From the NCBI GenBank assembly GCA_035544835.1, contig DASZZV010000060.1, positions 1 to 5,328 of the forward strand: a stretch of DNA of 5,328 nt. Direction: 5' to 3'. A program made the position numbers and the translations under genes. The notes below the pieces were generated by a model, which saw nothing but the letters and a program-made list of their open reading frames with translations, ran no database searches and was not told the origin of the DNA. Below are positions 5,300 to 5,328 of this stretch, piece by piece (position 1 is the stretch's first letter; each line of letters begins with the position of its first letter). Source of the DNA: DASZZV01 sp035544835. GTDB lineage: Bacteria; Acidobacteriota; Thermoanaerobaculia; Gp7-AA8.

Positions 5300-5328
5300 G
5301 GCCCCCGCCCAGATCCCTCGCTGCGGCT
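5300..5328 (+). repeat. 38-bp REP-like repeat, copy 3 (cut by window end)
   Basis: The last 29 bases of the window equal 45-73 exactly, and the match extends two more bases upstream (AA before GGCCCCC in both). The window stops inside the unit; if it is complete, it would run to about 5337. Together with the inverted copy at 5216-5253 it makes a palindromic element of about 122 bp. Confidence 0.88.

Overview
The window looks like chromosomal DNA from a GC-rich bacterium. It carries small membrane genes of unknown function, a degraded toxin-antitoxin patch and dispersed intergenic palindromes. The domain mix (a putative ABC exporter permease, DUF4870, DUF4234 and DUF2752 proteins, SufT) together with CTCGGGATGAC-type intergenic repeats reminds me of Acidobacteriota or a similar soil or sediment lineage. 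That placement is an impression at low confidence. There are no rRNA or tRNA genes, no CRISPR array and no transposase.

Layout. Bases 1-142 hold an intergenic REP-like repeat (45-82) and a degenerate partial copy. Bases 177-1877 encode a 566-residue polytopic membrane protein of the putative ABC exporter permease type; no ATPase partner is in view. Bases 1944-3567 hold four small membrane-protein genes in a row on the + strand: a DUF4870/Tic20-like protein, a TM2-like protein, a DUF4234-like protein and a DUF2752 protein. A canonical-looking intrinsic terminator hairpin (2393-2424) sits 32 nt after the first of these genes but inside codons 8-18 of the second. The last two genes overlap by 26 bp and are bracketed by two copies of a GACATCCTGTC hairpin repeat (2690-2714 and 3609-3634).

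Bases 3781-4595 are a toxin-antitoxin region. An Unstab_antitox-type antitoxin overlaps by GTGA a RelE/ParE toxin gene that is frameshifted near 4125. It is followed by a BrnA-like ribbon-helix-helix antitoxin that lacks a BrnT toxin. Convergent to this, on the - strand, is sufT (5156-4611), a MIP18/DUF59 protein tied to Fe-S cluster maturation. The window ends in a long inverted repeat built from the same 38-bp element seen at the start (5216-5253 and 5300-5328, the latter cut by the window edge).

Working together. The four small membrane genes probably form one transcription unit, perhaps controlled by the hairpin inside the second gene. The two Pro/Gly-rich N-terminal tails and the run of domains of unknown function make this the best candidate for an undescribed membrane system, though nothing in the sequence states its role. 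The toxin-antitoxin patch looks like a decayed accessory insertion between that cluster and the housekeeping sufT gene.
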